Shown here: positions 52,895-61,392 of the stretch, one piece after another
Numbering within the stretch: position 1 is the first letter of the stretch
Layout: each line of letters begins with the position of its first letter
Assembly (NCBI GenBank): GCA_965219165.1
Contig: CBDCMW010000002.1
Coordinates: 3,100,001 to 3,164,000 of the forward strand
Length of the DNA: 64,000 nucleotides
Direction: 5' to 3'
Source: Aldehydirespirator sp965219165
GTDB taxonomy: Bacteria; Actinomycetota; Acidimicrobiia; Acidimicrobiales; Aldehydirespiratoraceae
Translations under genes and position numbers: made by a program
Notes under the pieces: model-generated
The model's database searches: none
What the model saw: only the letters and a program-made list of their open reading frames with translations
Told to the model about the DNA's origin: nothing

Positions 52895-53683
52895 TCAGAC
52901 GGTGTAGCCGCCGTCGACGGCTAGATGCTGGCCGGTGATGTAGCGGGCCCTGTCCGACGCCAGGAAGCACACCGCCTCGGCGATGTCGACGGCGGTACCA
53001 AAGCCCCGCATGGGGATGTTGGCCCGGGCCGCGTCGAGAGCCCTCTCGTCCAGGTCGCCCGAGGCCATCAGGCGCTGGGCCATGCCGTCGGTCAGCATCC
53101 CCGGCCCGACGCTGTTGGCCCGCACGCCGAAGCGCCCCTCCTCCGCGGCCAGGCCCCGCACCGCGGCCTCAACGGCCGCTTTGGGGACGATGCTCAAGCC
53201 GTCACGCACCGGGAACCGGCCGATTCCGGCGGTGCTGACCGCCACGATGCTGCCCTTGGCCGCCCGCAGGTACGGCAGCGCGGCGTGGGCCGCGGCGAAG
53301 AAACCGGCCGCGTCGGCGTCGAGCTGCGCTCGCATCACGGACGGCTGCACGCGGCTCAGATGCACTTGCGGGACATCGGGCCCGGCCGCGTACACCAGGG
53401 AGTGCAGGCCGCCCGCCGCGTCGGCCAGTTCCGCAACCGCGGCGGCCGTAGCCTCGTCGTCGGTCAGGTCGGCCGTCGCGAGCCAGCTCCGGCTTCCGCA
53501 CTGCTCGACCTCCGAGGCGGTGGCTGCGGCCGCGCCGGCGTTGCTGCGGTATGTGAGGGCCACGTCGCTGCCGCGTGCGGCCAGCTCCACCGCGATCACA
53601 GAGCCAAGACCGCCGCTGCCCCCGACAACCAGCGCCGCGCCGGCACGGTCCTCGAAGTCCTTGCTCAGATCGAGCGCGCTCAT
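52895..53683 (-). CDS. Short-chain dehydrogenase/reductase
   Basis: A 262-residue SDR with VVGGSGGLGSVIAVELA, YAAGPDVP, and VAVSTAGIGRFP. Where the catalytic Tyr of YxxxK is expected it has LSIVPKAAVEAAV, so Tyr is missing and only the Lys remains. The C-terminus ITGQHLAVDGGYTV is normal. Start MSALDLSKDFEDRA at 53683 is preferred over the long upstream frame. The Tyr loss suggests an atypical or inactive SDR. Confidence 0.85.
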   Translation of the reverse strand: MSALDLSKDFEDRAGAALVVGGSGGLGSVIAVELAARGSDVALTYRSNAGAAAATASEVEQCGSRSWLATADLTDDEATAAAVAELADAAGGLHSLVYAAGPDVPQVHLSRVQPSVMRAQLDADAAGFFAAAHAALPYLRAAKGSIVAVSTAGIGRFPVRDGLSIVPKAAVEAAVRGLAAEEGRFGVRANSVGPGMLTDGMAQRLMASGDLDERALDAARANIPMRGFGTAVDIAEAVCFLASDRARYITGQHLAVDGGYTV

Positions 53684-53778
53684 GGTCTCAGCCTGCCCGG
53701 CGGGAACGTCCCGTACAACCGGCAGTCCTCCCGGCCGTCTACGCCCGTCCGGGTCACCGGCCGGTCTTGTGAGCAGAC

Positions 53779-53980
53779 ATGCCGGATGAGGCGGTGGTCG
53801 CCGACGTGGTAGGAGGGCACAGCTTCTCCGGCTGGCTCGAGGGGCTGCACCGTGGCGGGTGGCACGTCTCCGCTGGAGGAGATCCACGCCGCGCAGCAGG
53901 CCTTCGCCACCAAGAGCCACATCGGCAGCCTGGTGATAACGGTCGCGCCGGCCGCCGCGGGAGGGCGGGGCCGCGTGTGA
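53779..53980 (+). pseudogene. Remnant of a zinc-type/quinone oxidoreductase (MDR) gene
   Basis: Two pieces of an MDR protein are readable. DEAVVADVVGGHSFSGWLEG is the cofactor-domain stretch. In the +1 frame, PLEEIHAAQQAFATKSHIGS is the C-terminal stretch, ending at the stop at 53980. The about 60 residues normally between them, and everything upstream, are missing. The 300-bp gap between the SDR and the LRR gene is therefore decayed coding sequence. Confidence 0.65.
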
Positions 53981-53996
53981 GTGGGCGCGGCAGCCG

Positions 53997-56264
53997 TCAG
54001 CTCCCGCCGGCGTGGTCGCGGGCCCGATTGATGAAAGTGGCCGTCTCGCCTCTTGTGACCAGATCATCGGGGCAGAAACGGTCGGGTCCGACGCCACAGC
54101 CCGTCGTGATCCCCGCGGCGGCAATGGCGTCGATGCTGGCCGCGTGAGGGTTCTGCCTGTCGACGTCCGCGAATGCGGACGGCGTGGCGGCCTGCAGGTC
54201 GAAGGCCCGAGCGAGCAGGGTGGCCATTTGGGCCCTGGTCACCGGGTTCTGGGGACAGAAGCGGGCTGGATCACGGGAACAGCCTGCCGCGATGCCGAGC
54301 TCGGCAAGGCGTTCGACGTGCGCGGCCCACTGAAGGCCGGGATGCACGTCCTCGAACCGGTTGTAGCCCAGCGGCTCGGGGTCGTCGCCATCGAGAACAC
54401 GCACGAGCCATATGGCCACGACCCAGCGCTCCAGCGCCAGATTGGGGCAGATGAGGTCCAGACCGCACTCGGTGTTCTCCAAGACCCCGTCCCCGGCCAG
54501 CAGGCTCAGGTTCCAGCCGTGGACCGAGCCCGCCGCGTTCAGGTCCCAGAAGAAGTTGTCCGGCGAGTCTCCCCGCTGCTCGTCGCCGCCGTGGATCGTC
54601 AGACCGGCCAAGATGAGGTCGCTCAGCGGAGCGAAGTCCCTGATGAGGTTGCCGGCCACGTACAGGTCCTGAAGGGCCGTCAGTGTCGACAACACCGAGA
54701 CGTCGATGACGGAGTTGTCGTCGAGCCGGAGTTCGGTCAGCCGCACGAAGGGCGCAAGCGACGACACGCGCGTTACCGAGTTATCGCTCAGGTCCAGCTT
54801 CTCGAGCGTCAACAGCCTCGGCAGTCTGGACAGGTCCGCTCCGGTGAGGCCCATGTCCTTCAGTCCCAGCTCGGTCAGGCCGGTCAGGCCGGTCAGAGCG
54901 GACAGGCCCGAGATCTGGCCGCTGCTCACATACAGCTTGCGCAGGCCGGGTCGTGACGCCAGCGAGACCGGTGCCGCCAGGGGGTTGCCGGCCAGCCTGA
55001 GATCGGTGAGCCATCGGGGCAGCCGTCCGAGGGTTGTGATCCGGTTCTGGTAGGCAGGGTCGGGAGTGCTGCCGCCGGAGGACACGCCGTTGTGGAGCCA
55101 GAGAACGTCCAGCTGGGTTACCGGCGTCAAGTCCACTGCGGTGAGCTGGTTGTCGCTCAGGTACAGCTGGCGGAGGTTGGGCAGCCCCGACAAGTCGATC
55201 GACGAGAGGCGGTTGCTCCTCAGGTTGAGGGATCTGAGAGTGTCGCCGATGCCCGCCAGCCCGTTGATCCGGGTTATCCGATTTCCCCTCAGCCAGAGTC
55301 TGTGGACGCTGTCCAGTCCGGTGACATCCACATTCGAGAGCTTGTTGTCGTTGAGGAAGACCCTTTCCAGCCGTGAGAACCGCGACAGGTTGATGGTCGA
55401 GATGTCGGTCTCGTAGAGATGGAGCCGTCTGAGATCGGTCAGACCCGAGAAGCCGGCGAGATCTGCGGTGCTCGAGATCGGGTTGTTGTTCAGGTACAGG
55501 TAATGGAGGTGTCTTGCGCCCCTGAGATCGAGCGAGGTCAGTCGGTTGTGCTCCAGCCTCAGGCTCCAGACCTCGCGCGGCAGGTCGCTCAATCCGGTGA
55601 CGCGCGTCAACCGGTTGCGGTCCAGTCGCAGACTCACGTAGTTGGGGTGTGAGGCTCCGTCGGGTCTGTCTCTCAGGGCGGTCAAGCCCGACACATCGAC
55701 AGAGGTCAGACGATTGCCGTGCAGCCACAGCGCGTACAGCCTGCTGGTCCGAGCATTCTGGCCGACTCTGGTCCTCTGGCCTGACAGATCGACAGTCGTC
55801 AAGTCGTTGTTGCTGAGATCGAGGAACCTGAGGTCCGTCTTCCGCCGGAGATCAATGTCGGAGATGTCGTTGCCGTGCAGGACCAACACCTGCAGCCTGG
55901 TCAGGTTCGTGAGGCTCGACACATCCGAGATGCGGTTTCGCTGCAGGTACAGGGCCCGCAGGTTCACCGCGTACTGCAGGCCGTCGACCTGGCGAACGTT
56001 CGAGTCTCGAGCGTCCAGTGCCGCCAGCCTGGCCATGTCGGCCTCTGTGATCGTCGCCCCGGATTGCTTGTCGAGGGCGAGCTCGATGGCGCTGCGGAGG
56101 CTCGGATCGGGAATCGACACTGGCTGGGACCGGGTTTGGGCGGCGGCGGCGGGCGCCAGCGCAGCGGCCAACAGCGCCAACCCGGCCACGGTGGCGGCGA
56201 TCCTTGCGCCGCCCCTCCGACGAAGGCGGTCTGGGGCATGCACGCGTGGCGGGGTGTAACCCAT
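53997..56264 (-). CDS. Exported leucine-rich-repeat protein with C-terminal S-layer-homology repeats
   Basis: 755 residues: a signal peptide (RIAATVAGLALLAAALAPAA), then some 20 LRRs of about 21-23 residues (for example LRALYLQRNRISDVSSL) from about 60 to 560. A unique stretch (GGDEQRGDSPDNFFWDLNAAG) follows. The C-terminus has three SLH-like modules (about 615-755) with GCSRDPARFCPQNPVTRAQMATLLARAF and VGPDRFCPDDLVTRGETATF. The LRRs probably bind protein ligands, and the SLH part anchors to the cell surface. The layout resembles bacterial internalin-like surface proteins. Confidence 0.92.
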   Translation of the reverse strand: MGYTPPRVHAPDRLRRRGGARIAATVAGLALLAAALAPAAAAQTRSQPVSIPDPSLRSAIELALDKQSGATITEADMARLAALDARDSNVRQVDGLQYAVNLRALYLQRNRISDVSSLTNLTRLQVLVLHGNDISDIDLRRKTDLRFLDLSNNDLTTVDLSGQRTRVGQNARTSRLYALWLHGNRLTSVDVSGLTALRDRPDGASHPNYVSLRLDRNRLTRVTGLSDLPREVWSLRLEHNRLTSLDLRGARHLHYLYLNNNPISSTADLAGFSGLTDLRRLHLYETDISTINLSRFSRLERVFLNDNKLSNVDVTGLDSVHRLWLRGNRITRINGLAGIGDTLRSLNLRSNRLSSIDLSGLPNLRQLYLSDNQLTAVDLTPVTQLDVLWLHNGVSSGGSTPDPAYQNRITTLGRLPRWLTDLRLAGNPLAAPVSLASRPGLRKLYVSSGQISGLSALTGLTGLTELGLKDMGLTGADLSRLPRLLTLEKLDLSDNSVTRVSSLAPFVRLTELRLDDNSVIDVSVLSTLTALQDLYVAGNLIRDFAPLSDLILAGLTIHGGDEQRGDSPDNFFWDLNAAGSVHGWNLSLLAGDGVLENTECGLDLICPNLALERWVVAIWLVRVLDGDDPEPLGYNRFEDVHPGLQWAAHVERLAELGIAAGCSRDPARFCPQNPVTRAQMATLLARAFDLQAATPSAFADVDRQNPHAASIDAIAAAGITTGCGVGPDRFCPDDLVTRGETATFINRARDHAGGS

Positions 56265-56399
56265 CGGAGGTTCCTTCGTCGAGACGGCGGCGCAGGGCGC
56301 GCCGCAGCGGAAGGTAGCAAGGGCAATGGAGTCCGTAAAGCAGCCCGGGGACGGACTCGACGGCCTTGTCGGGCTCCAGTGCCGCTCTCGTTGCTTGAT

Positions 56400-56738
56400 T
56401 TAGAGGACGCGACGCATGGCGTCGCGGGCCCGCTCCTCGGCCACCCGTTTGCGGCCGACGATCGGAGTGGTGGGCGCGAATCCAGCCTCGGCCCGCTCCG
56501 ACTCGCTCTCGCCGCCCCAGAAGCCGAGCTCACGATTCCCGCGGGCATAGTCGCGACAGGCGAGCAGCACGACGCACTTATCGCATATCGACCGGGCACG
56601 GGCCTCACGGCGCACCCTGGCCTCGGGCCGCTCCGCGAACGGTGCGAAGAACAAGCCGCTCTCGCCCCCGCAGCGCCCGTGCTCCATCCACGCTGTGGAT
56701 CCCATAGGGGTTGCAAGGGTCTCGTAGGCTTCGAGCAT
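56400..56738 (-). CDS. WhiB-family iron-sulfur regulator
   Basis: A 112-residue WhiB-like protein. It has four cysteines arranged C...CDKCVVLLAC (first Cys in EHGRCGGESGLFF), the turn motif GFWGGES, and a basic C-terminal VGRKRVAEERARDAMRRVL for DNA binding. WhiB proteins carry a [4Fe-4S] cluster and are restricted to Actinomycetota and their phages. Start ATG 56738 is chosen. The upstream 24 codons would translate the tandem promoter repeat (CIPMLNCIPML) and are unlikely to be coding. Confidence 0.92.
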   Translation of the reverse strand: MLEAYETLATPMGSTAWMEHGRCGGESGLFFAPFAERPEARVRREARARSICDKCVVLLACRDYARGNRELGFWGGESESERAEAGFAPTTPIVGRKRVAEERARDAMRRVL

Positions 56739-56767
56739 CGGTATACAATTTAGCATCGGTATACAAT
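56734..56767 (-). promoter_or_regulatory. 18-bp tandem repeat in the whiB promoter
   Basis: AGCATCGGTATACAAT (plus-strand reading) occurs at 56734-56749 and 56752-56767. Each contains the palindrome GTATAC. On the minus strand a TTGCGA box, a 17-bp spacer and TAAATT are followed 8 nt later by the WhiB ATG, so the repeats overlap the promoter and the message would be nearly leaderless. Confidence 0.6.
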
Positions 56768-56838
56768 CTTCGCAAGACCGATGATGAACACTCGGTAAAT
56801 TGTTTGACACACCGTAAGGGTTCGCGCCGACAGGTCAC

Positions 56839-58080
56839 CTAGGCGGCGCCGGAACCCGAGACGATCCCCCTGTCGTGAAGCCTGCCGATATCGGAGCTTG
56901 AGAGGCCGAGCCATTCGGCCAACACCTCATCGGTGTGCTCGCCCAGGACGGGCGCCACTGCGCTAGTGCCGTGAACATCCGTCTCTGCCACGCCTCCACC
57001 CCCAAGACTCAGCGGCGCCATCGGGACCAGGTACGGCCCGATCCCGGGCTGATCGACCTCGACGAACAACCCCCCGGCCGCCGAGCAGCGCGGGTCGCTC
57101 TCCACGAGTTCGGTGAACGTCTGGTACGGACCCCAGCACACTTCGCACGCGTCGAGGCGCTCAGCCACCTCGGCGAAGGACCTGGCACCGGTCCATGCCT
57201 GCATCACCGCCTTGATCTCGTCGCGCGCCTCGAAGCGATCGCCCTCGTCGTCGAAGTCGAGCTCCCGCGCCGCGGCGATCTCGGCAACAGCGGCGGCGCT
57301 CTCGGTGGCCTCCAGCAGCGAGGTCCACTGCCGGCGGCTGATGCTCACCGCGTACAGGCGCCGCCCGTCGGCAGTGGACAACTCCGCGCCGAACGCCCCG
57401 TACAGGTCGTTGCCGCAGCGCGGCCGTTCCGCCGCGTTGACCTGGACCTCGGCCACATATCCCAGTGCAGCCGTAGCCGCCAGGGCGACATCGCTCAGCG
57501 CGAGGGCCATCACCGAGCCCTCCCCCGTCAGCAGGCGGCGACGCTCGGCGGCCAGGATGCCCACGGCCGCGGTCTGCCCGCACAGCAGGTCCCAGGCGGG
57601 AATCACGCCGTTGACGGGGCCGACGGCGTCGGCGGGGCCGGTCACCATCGGGAAGCCCAGCGCCGCGTTGACGGTGTAGTCCACGGCGGTGGTGCCGTCC
57701 CGGTTGCCTGTGATCGCCACCATCACCAGGTCGGTCCGGCGGGCGGCGAGCCGCTCCGGCGCCATCCAGCCCCTGGCCGGGAAGTTGGTGAGGAACGTGC
57801 CCGCGGCGCCGATCAGCTCGGTGAGCAGCTCTCGGGCCGCGGGGTTGCCGACGTCGACGGCCAGCGACTTCTTGCCCTTGTTGAGGCCGGCCCAATACAG
57901 CGAGCGCCCCTCGGCAGTGAGTGGCCAGCGGCCGTAGTCGATGCCACCGCCGATCGGGTCGAATCGCACCACCTCGGCTCCGAGCTGGGCCAGCGCCATG
58001 CCCCCCGAGGGCGCAGCCACGAACGCCGACCCCTCGACCACCCTGAGTCCCTCCAGCGGCGTGCTCGCGATCACGGCCAC
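56839..58080 (-). CDS. mct: Mesaconyl-CoA C1-C4 CoA transferase (2-methylfumaryl-CoA isomerase)
   Basis: A 413-residue family III CoA transferase. The N-terminus LRVVEGSAFVAAPSGGMALA, then RFDPIGGGIDYGRWPLT and YWAGLNKGKKSLAVD, closely follow Chloroflexus Mct as I remember it. The catalytic Asp is D164 (IPAWDLLCGQ), and GNDLYGAFGAEL matches as well. Mct moves CoA within mesaconyl-CoA in the 3-hydroxypropionate bicycle. None of its usual partners (Mcl, Mch, Meh) is in the window, so an aromatic or methylated-dicarboxylate assimilation role is possible. Confidence 0.85.
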   Translation of the reverse strand: MAVIASTPLEGLRVVEGSAFVAAPSGGMALAQLGAEVVRFDPIGGGIDYGRWPLTAEGRSLYWAGLNKGKKSLAVDVGNPAARELLTELIGAAGTFLTNFPARGWMAPERLAARRTDLVMVAITGNRDGTTAVDYTVNAALGFPMVTGPADAVGPVNGVIPAWDLLCGQTAAVGILAAERRRLLTGEGSVMALALSDVALAATAALGYVAEVQVNAAERPRCGNDLYGAFGAELSTADGRRLYAVSISRRQWTSLLEATESAAAVAEIAAARELDFDDEGDRFEARDEIKAVMQAWTGARSFAEVAERLDACEVCWGPYQTFTELVESDPRCSAAGGLFVEVDQPGIGPYLVPMAPLSLGGGGVAETDVHGTSAVAPVLGEHTDEVLAEWLGLSSSDIGRLHDRGIVSGSGAA

Positions 58081-58184
58081 GAACCTATACGGGCCAGGCC
58101 AACGACTCGCTCACACCTCCCAGACCCAGCACCGGTCCGCGCGGCCCATTGGCCATCGGGTCGCGGCGCGGGCACACTGGGCCC

Positions 58185-59294
58185 GTGAGTGACGGCGTGC
58201 CGTGCACGATGATGCGCGGGGGGACGTCGAAGGGCGCCTATTTCCGGCGCGAGGACTTGCCCGAAGACCCCGCCCAACGCGACGACCTCATCTTGCGAAT
58301 TGTCGGCTCGCCGGACCCTCGGCAGATCGACGGCATCGGCGGAGCCCACGTGCTCACCACCAAGGTGGCCGTGGTCGGTCCCGCGGCCAGGCCCGACGCC
58401 GACGTGGACTACCTGTTCCTGCAGCCGTCGGTGGACGAGCCCGTAGTGAGCGACGCCCAGAACTGCGGCAACATGCTGGCCGGGGTGGGGCCGTTCGCGG
58501 TGGAGAGGGGCCTGGTAGCGGCAAGCGGTCCCGAGGCCGCCGTGCGCATCCACATGGTCAACACCGGCTCGGTGGCGACCGCGAGGTTCCCTTTGCGCGA
58601 CGGCGTGCCCCAATATTCGGGCTGCACCTCGATCGACGGCGTGCCCGGCGAGGCCGCCGCCGTCCGCCTCGACTTCGAGGAGACCGCGGGCGGCTCGTGC
58701 GGCGCGCTGCTGCCCTCCGGCAGCCTCGCCGACTGCATAGAGGGTGTGGACTGCACCCTCGTCGACAACGGCATGCCCACCGTGGTGATGAGGGCGGCCG
58801 ACCTGGACGTCAGTGGATACGAGGAGTGCGCCGTCCTCGAGGCCGATGCCGCCCTGCGGGCTCGGATCGAACGGATCCGCCTCGCGGCCGGCCCCGTGAT
58901 GGGCCTTGGAGACGTGACCGAGTCAACCGTTCCCAAGCTGGCGCTGGTGGCCCCTCCCCGCACCGATGCCGGCGACATCTGCACACGGACGTTCCTCCCT
59001 CACCGCTGCCACGAGGCGATCGGCGTGCTCGGAGCGGTGTCCATCGCCACCGCGGCCCTGCTCCCCGGAGCGGTCGGCCACGAGATGCTGCGCCCCCGCG
59101 CCGGTCGAGACCCGCGATCAGCCGAGGCTTCGAGAATCGACCGCATCGTGACTTTGGAGCATCCGTCCGGCACGTTCGACGCCGCGGTGGCGATCACAAC
59201 GGGGACCGACGGGAGGCCCAGTGTCGAGCGGGCCGGCATCATCCGCACCGCCCGGAAGCTCTTCGACGGCGTGGTCTTCCCCCGCCCCCGCTGA
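58185..59294 (+). CDS. ligU: 4-oxalomesaconate tautomerase (LigU/GalD, PrpF family)
   Basis: A 369-residue PrpF-fold isomerase with MMRGGTSKGAYFRREDLP, IDGIGGAHVLTTKVAVV, AQNCGNMLAGVGPFAVERGL (the catalytic Cys region) and VAPPRTDAGDICTRTFLPHRCHEAIGV. In the 4,5-cleavage route it shifts the double bond of 4-oxalomesaconate. Presence beside ligI, ligJ, ligC and ligAB supports LigU over methylaconitate isomerase. GTG 58185 is taken, without a clear Shine-Dalgarno. Divergent from mct. Confidence 0.88.
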   Translation: MSDGVPCTMMRGGTSKGAYFRREDLPEDPAQRDDLILRIVGSPDPRQIDGIGGAHVLTTKVAVVGPAARPDADVDYLFLQPSVDEPVVSDAQNCGNMLAGVGPFAVERGLVAASGPEAAVRIHMVNTGSVATARFPLRDGVPQYSGCTSIDGVPGEAAAVRLDFEETAGGSCGALLPSGSLADCIEGVDCTLVDNGMPTVVMRAADLDVSGYEECAVLEADAALRARIERIRLAAGPVMGLGDVTESTVPKLALVAPPRTDAGDICTRTFLPHRCHEAIGVLGAVSIATAALLPGAVGHEMLRPRAGRDPRSAEASRIDRIVTLEHPSGTFDAAVAITTGTDGRPSVERAGIIRTARKLFDGVVFPRPR

Positions 59295-59318
59295 ACCACC
59301 AGACGGCGCCTGGCGGAA

Positions 59319-60188
59319 ATGCAACCGACCATCCCACCGCCCCATCCCGACCCGCACTCCCCCGCCGCGTTCACGCCGCCCCCGTGGGCCTGCGACGCCC
59401 ACTGCCACGTCTTCGGCCCGGCCAGCCGCTTCCCCTTCGCTCCGGGCCGCTCCTACACACCGCCCGACGCCGGCGTCGAACAGCTCGAGGCGCTGCACGA
59501 GCGGATGGGGCTGAGCCGGGCCGTGCTGGTTCAGGCCAGCTGCCACGGAACCGACAACTCGGCCATGGTCGACGCTCTCCAACGGTCCCGGGGACGGTAC
59601 GCAGGGGTGGCCATGATCGACGAGTCCTGCGGTGAAGCGGAGATCGAGCGGCTCCACGACGCCGGCGTGCGTGGCGCCCGATTCAACTTCGTCAAGCACC
59701 TCGGGGGCGGCGACCTCGGGACCTTCGTACGCACCGCCCGGAGGGTGGCACCTCGGGGCTGGCACATGGTGGTGCACGTCGACGCGGCCGACCTGCCCGA
59801 CTTCTCCGGGGTGCTGCTCGGTCTGCCGTGCCCGTTCATCGTCGACCACATGGCCCGCGTGCCCGCGTCCGGCGGCCGGGGGCAGCCGTCGTTCGCCGCG
59901 CTGCTGCACTTGTTGGGCCACGAGCGGGCCTGGGTGAAGATCTCCGGCGCTGAGCGGCTCACCGCCGGCGGACGGCCGCCCTACGACGATGTGGCGCCGC
60001 TGGCCCGGGCACTGATCGCTGCGGCCGGCGACCGGGTCCTGTGGGGGACCGACTGGCCCCATCCCAACGTGCGCCACATGCCCGACGACGGGGACCTTGT
60101 GGACCTGCTGGCCACCTTCGCCCCTGACGAGGCGGATCGCAACCGCATCCTGGTCGACAACCCCCAGCGCCTCTACGACTTCGCCTGA
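59319..60188 (+). CDS. ligI: 2-pyrone-4,6-dicarboxylate lactonase (LigI)
   Basis: A 289-residue amidohydrolase-superfamily lactonase: CDAHCHVFGPASRFPFAPGR (HxH ligands), VLVQASCHGTDNSAMVDAL, GVRGARFNFVKHLGG, and the metal Asp in LWGTDWPHPN. It hydrolyses 2-pyrone-4,6-dicarboxylate to 4-oxalomesaconate. It starts 24 bp after ligU in the same direction, so the two are likely co-transcribed. Confidence 0.92.
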   Translation: MQPTIPPPHPDPHSPAAFTPPPWACDAHCHVFGPASRFPFAPGRSYTPPDAGVEQLEALHERMGLSRAVLVQASCHGTDNSAMVDALQRSRGRYAGVAMIDESCGEAEIERLHDAGVRGARFNFVKHLGGGDLGTFVRTARRVAPRGWHMVVHVDAADLPDFSGVLLGLPCPFIVDHMARVPASGGRGQPSFAALLHLLGHERAWVKISGAERLTAGGRPPYDDVAPLARALIAAAGDRVLWGTDWPHPNVRHMPDDGDLVDLLATFAPDEADRNRILVDNPQRLYDFA

Positions 60189-60213
60189 CCCCTCCCGAGG
60201 CCGCCGGGCCTTG

Positions 60214-61170
60214 CTATCCGCCGGCCTCTGGGGACAGCGCCTGCTCCAGTTGATGGAGGGTGTGCATCGCTTCGAGGCCGCTGCGCACCGACGACTCGGG
60301 CTCGCGACCCTCGCGTACGGACGCGAAGAACTCTCGGTCCTGCAGCTCGATGCCGTCGGTGGACACATGCCCGCCGGACACGTCGATCGGGTTGTCGCGG
60401 CCGTCGACGAGGTCGTCGTAACGGGCTACGAAGGTTCCGTTGTCGCAGACGTAGCGGAAGTCGGTGCCCAAGGGCCCGTCGTTGTTGAACGACAGCGCCA
60501 GCGAGCACACCGCCCCCGACGGCACGGTCAGCGAGACGGACATGTCCATGGCGATGCCCAGTTCGCGATGGGGAGGCCCCTGAACGGCCGACACCCTCTC
60601 CGCTGTCTCGCCGGTCTGGTGCTGGAACAGGTCCACGGTGTGGCAGGCATGGTGCCACAGCAGGTGATCGGTCCAGGTCCGGGGCCGGCCCAGGGCGTTG
60701 GTGTTGGTCCGACGGAAGAAATAGGTCTGGGCGACCAGGTGCTGGAGCTGCAGCTCGCCCGAAGCGAACCGCTGCCGCATCCACTGGTGCGACGGGTTGA
60801 AGCGCCGAGTGTGGCACACCATGGCCACCAGCCCGGACTCCTGCGCGACGTCGGCCAGCTCGACCGCGTCGGCGAGGTTGCCAGCCATCGGTATCTCCAC
60901 CAGCACGTGCCGGCCGGCCCGGAGCACCTCGATGGCCTGCGCGGCGTGCAGATGCGTCGGAGTGGCCAGGATGGCGGCCTCGACGCCGGGCGCCGACAGG
61001 CACTCGCCCAACTCCAGCGACCAGTGTCCGATCCCGCGCTCGGCCGCTAGGGCCTCGGTGTCGGCCTCGATGCCTCCGGCCAGCGAGACGACGTCCACTC
61101 CATCGATGCGGCCGATAGCGGCCAGATGGCGCCGGGCGATGGCACCCTCGCCGGCCAGCACCACCCTCAC
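60214..61170 (-). CDS. ligC: 4-carboxy-2-hydroxymuconate-6-semialdehyde dehydrogenase (LigC)
   Basis: A 318-residue Gfo/Idh/MocA-type dehydrogenase with VVLAGEGAIARRHLAAI (NADP-binding), HTRRFNPSHQWMR, QTYFFRRTNTNALGRPRTW and TDHLLWHHACHTVDLFQ, all characteristic of LigC. It oxidises the protocatechuate 4,5-cleavage product to 2-pyrone-4,6-dicarboxylate, the LigI substrate. It converges with ligI and is last in the minus-strand group ligJ, ligK remnant, ligC. Confidence 0.92.
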   Translation of the reverse strand: MRVVLAGEGAIARRHLAAIGRIDGVDVVSLAGGIEADTEALAAERGIGHWSLELGECLSAPGVEAAILATPTHLHAAQAIEVLRAGRHVLVEIPMAGNLADAVELADVAQESGLVAMVCHTRRFNPSHQWMRQRFASGELQLQHLVAQTYFFRRTNTNALGRPRTWTDHLLWHHACHTVDLFQHQTGETAERVSAVQGPPHRELGIAMDMSVSLTVPSGAVCSLALSFNNDGPLGTDFRYVCDNGTFVARYDDLVDGRDNPIDVSGGHVSTDGIELQDREFFASVREGREPESSVRSGLEAMHTLHQLEQALSPEAGG

Positions 61171-61239
61171 CGCCGGTACTCCAGTTCGGCTTCTGCGCGC
61201 ATGCGGCGGAGGCTAGACCCCGGACGGGTGGACAACGCT

Positions 61240-61386
61240 CTAGCCCCCCAGGTCGTCGAGGGTGTCCACCCACTCGACGTCCATGTCGACGAGCTTCTGG
61301 CGCCGGCCGTACATGTCCAGGCCGAGTTCGCCGGCGGCGAGGCTCGCCCGCGAGTCCTCCTCGGTGACCAGCCGCCGGCGGCCCAT
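61240..61386 (-). pseudogene. ligK: C-terminal remnant of 4-carboxy-4-hydroxy-2-oxoadipate aldolase (LigK)
   Basis: A 48-codon frame encodes SRASLAAGELGLDMYGRRQK and VDMDVEWVD. It matches the C-terminal helix and tail of RraA-like CHA/HMG aldolases (pattern ...LAAGELGLDxYGxRxKL...). The first 180 or so residues with the metal and pyruvate sites are absent. It sits exactly where ligK belongs, between ligJ and ligC. An ATG and an in-frame stop keep it open, so a short product could be made, but it cannot be an aldolase. Confidence 0.75.
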
Positions 61387-61392
61387 CTCAAC

